In this document: positions 63,700 to 64,000 of the stretch, piece by piece | How the letters are laid out: the number at the start of each line of letters is the position of its first letter | How positions within the stretch are numbered: position 1 is the stretch's first letter | Assembly (NCBI GenBank): GCA_004193205.1 | Contig: RZUM01000004.1 | Span: 1-64,000 of the forward strand | Direction of reading: 5' to 3' | Length of the DNA: 64,000 nt | DNA from: Gordonia sediminis | GTDB taxonomy: Bacteria; Actinomycetota; Actinomycetes; Mycobacteriales; Mycobacteriaceae | Position numbers and translations under genes: made by a program | The notes under the pieces: generated by a model | What the model saw: the letters and a program-made list of their open reading frames with translations, nothing else | Told to the model about the DNA's origin: nothing | Database searches by the model: none

Positions 63700-64000
63700 G
63701 CGACTCCGGCGGCCGCACGCCGCGTATCCCGACCGAGATCGACCGGGTCGCCGAGGCGTACCTGGCCGACTGCGCGCGCCTCGACCCGGTCTTCGCCACC
63801 GAGGTCGGCGTCGACGGGCACGACCATCTACTCCCCGACTGGTCGCCGGAGGGCGCCGACGCCCGGACGTCGGCGGCGCGGCAGGCGCTGCGTGAGCTGG
63901 CCGCGGCACCGGTCGTCGATGACGTCGACCGCGTCACCGTGGCCACCATGACCGCGTCACTACGGCGCGAGATCGCCCTGGAAGAGGCCGGCGAGCGGGT
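63696..64000 (+). CDS. DUF885-family protein, 5' part only
   Basis: GTG 63696 overlaps the zinc-peptidase stop as GTGA and opens a frame that runs off the window after 101 codons. The start [20 protein letters not shown], then [20 protein letters not shown] and [12 protein letters not shown], fits the N-terminus of DUF885 proteins, a family of putative secreted or cytosolic zinc peptidases with a C-terminal HEXXH motif outside this window. Function therefore not confirmed. Confidence 0.75.
   Translation, partial: MSDSGGRTPRIPTEIDRVAEAYLADCARLDPVFATEVGVDGHDHLLPDWSPEGADARTSAARQALRELAAAPVVDDVDRVTVATMTASLRREIALEEAGER

Noticed and set aside
62662-63909. Upstream in-frame extension of aspS by about 400 codons
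   Set aside because: It runs antisense through the zinc-peptidase gene and the known N-terminus LRTHLAGSL with a good ribosome site is at 62661.

Overview
The window is a high-GC actinobacterial chromosome segment. Gene content and order point to the Mycobacteriales, most likely Gordonia or a close relative: mIHF next to gmk and rpoZ, a WhiA/YvcK/RapZ block, PyrR-controlled pyr genes, 13E12-type DUF222-HNH proteins and many GTG starts. The genus is an inference; no rRNA or other marker is present. I found no tRNA, rRNA, CRISPR array, insertion sequence, integrase or origin.

Almost everything lies on the minus strand, so the genes are best read from high to low coordinate. 63.7-60.8 kb: the start of a DUF885-like gene and a YpfJ-type zinc peptidase (both plus strand), then aspS. 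60.7-53.5 kb: a three-gene, translationally coupled operon (transglutaminase-DUF2126 protein, circularly permuted ATP-grasp/alpha-E fusion, second transglutaminase) of unknown product. This is the best candidate here for an undescribed pathway. 53.4-41.6 kb: a phosphotransferase-fold protein, rarA, alaS, ruvX, mltG, aroE, a small A24 prepilin peptidase, aroC, aroK, aroB. A plus-strand membrane protein (B-4DMT type) faces aroB. 40.8-38.5 kb: pepQ, efp, nusB. 38.4-29.6 kb: the pyrimidine operon pyrR-pyrB-pyrC-(membrane protein)-carA-carB-pyrF, almost all joined by 1-4 nt overlaps and preceded by a PyrR-binding loop.

29.6-25.2 kb is an accessory island on the mostly opposite strand: a nickel/cobalt sensor (nmtR), a divergent P1B-4 metal-efflux ATPase (ctpJ) and a 13E12 HNH protein whose start codon sits inside a LexA/SOS box. 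It interrupts the pyrF to mihF junction, the same junction that carries a PE/PPE pair in M. tuberculosis.

25.2-0.2 kb returns to housekeeping genes: mihF, gmk (no ordinary start codon), rpoZ, coaBC, metK, priA (helicase motifs lost), fmt, rsmB, rpe, ribD, an FMN riboswitch, ribE, ribBA, ribH, a PH-domain membrane protein, uvrC, rapZ, yvcK, whiA, then gap-pgk-tpiA, secG and ppc. The riboflavin genes form one riboswitch-controlled unit, gap-pgk-tpiA is the triose-phosphate section of glycolysis, and ppc feeds oxaloacetate to the TCA cycle.

Repeats: a REP-like palindromic element lies beside the 3' ends of ppc and aroB, and both copies have local tandem amplification (about 31 bp x4 and 40 bp x3). 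Clear hairpins mark the ends of secG, tpiA, pyrF, the HNH gene and others. Start codons were chosen from Shine-Dalgarno sequences, neighbouring overlaps and known family N-termini; uncertain ones are flagged.
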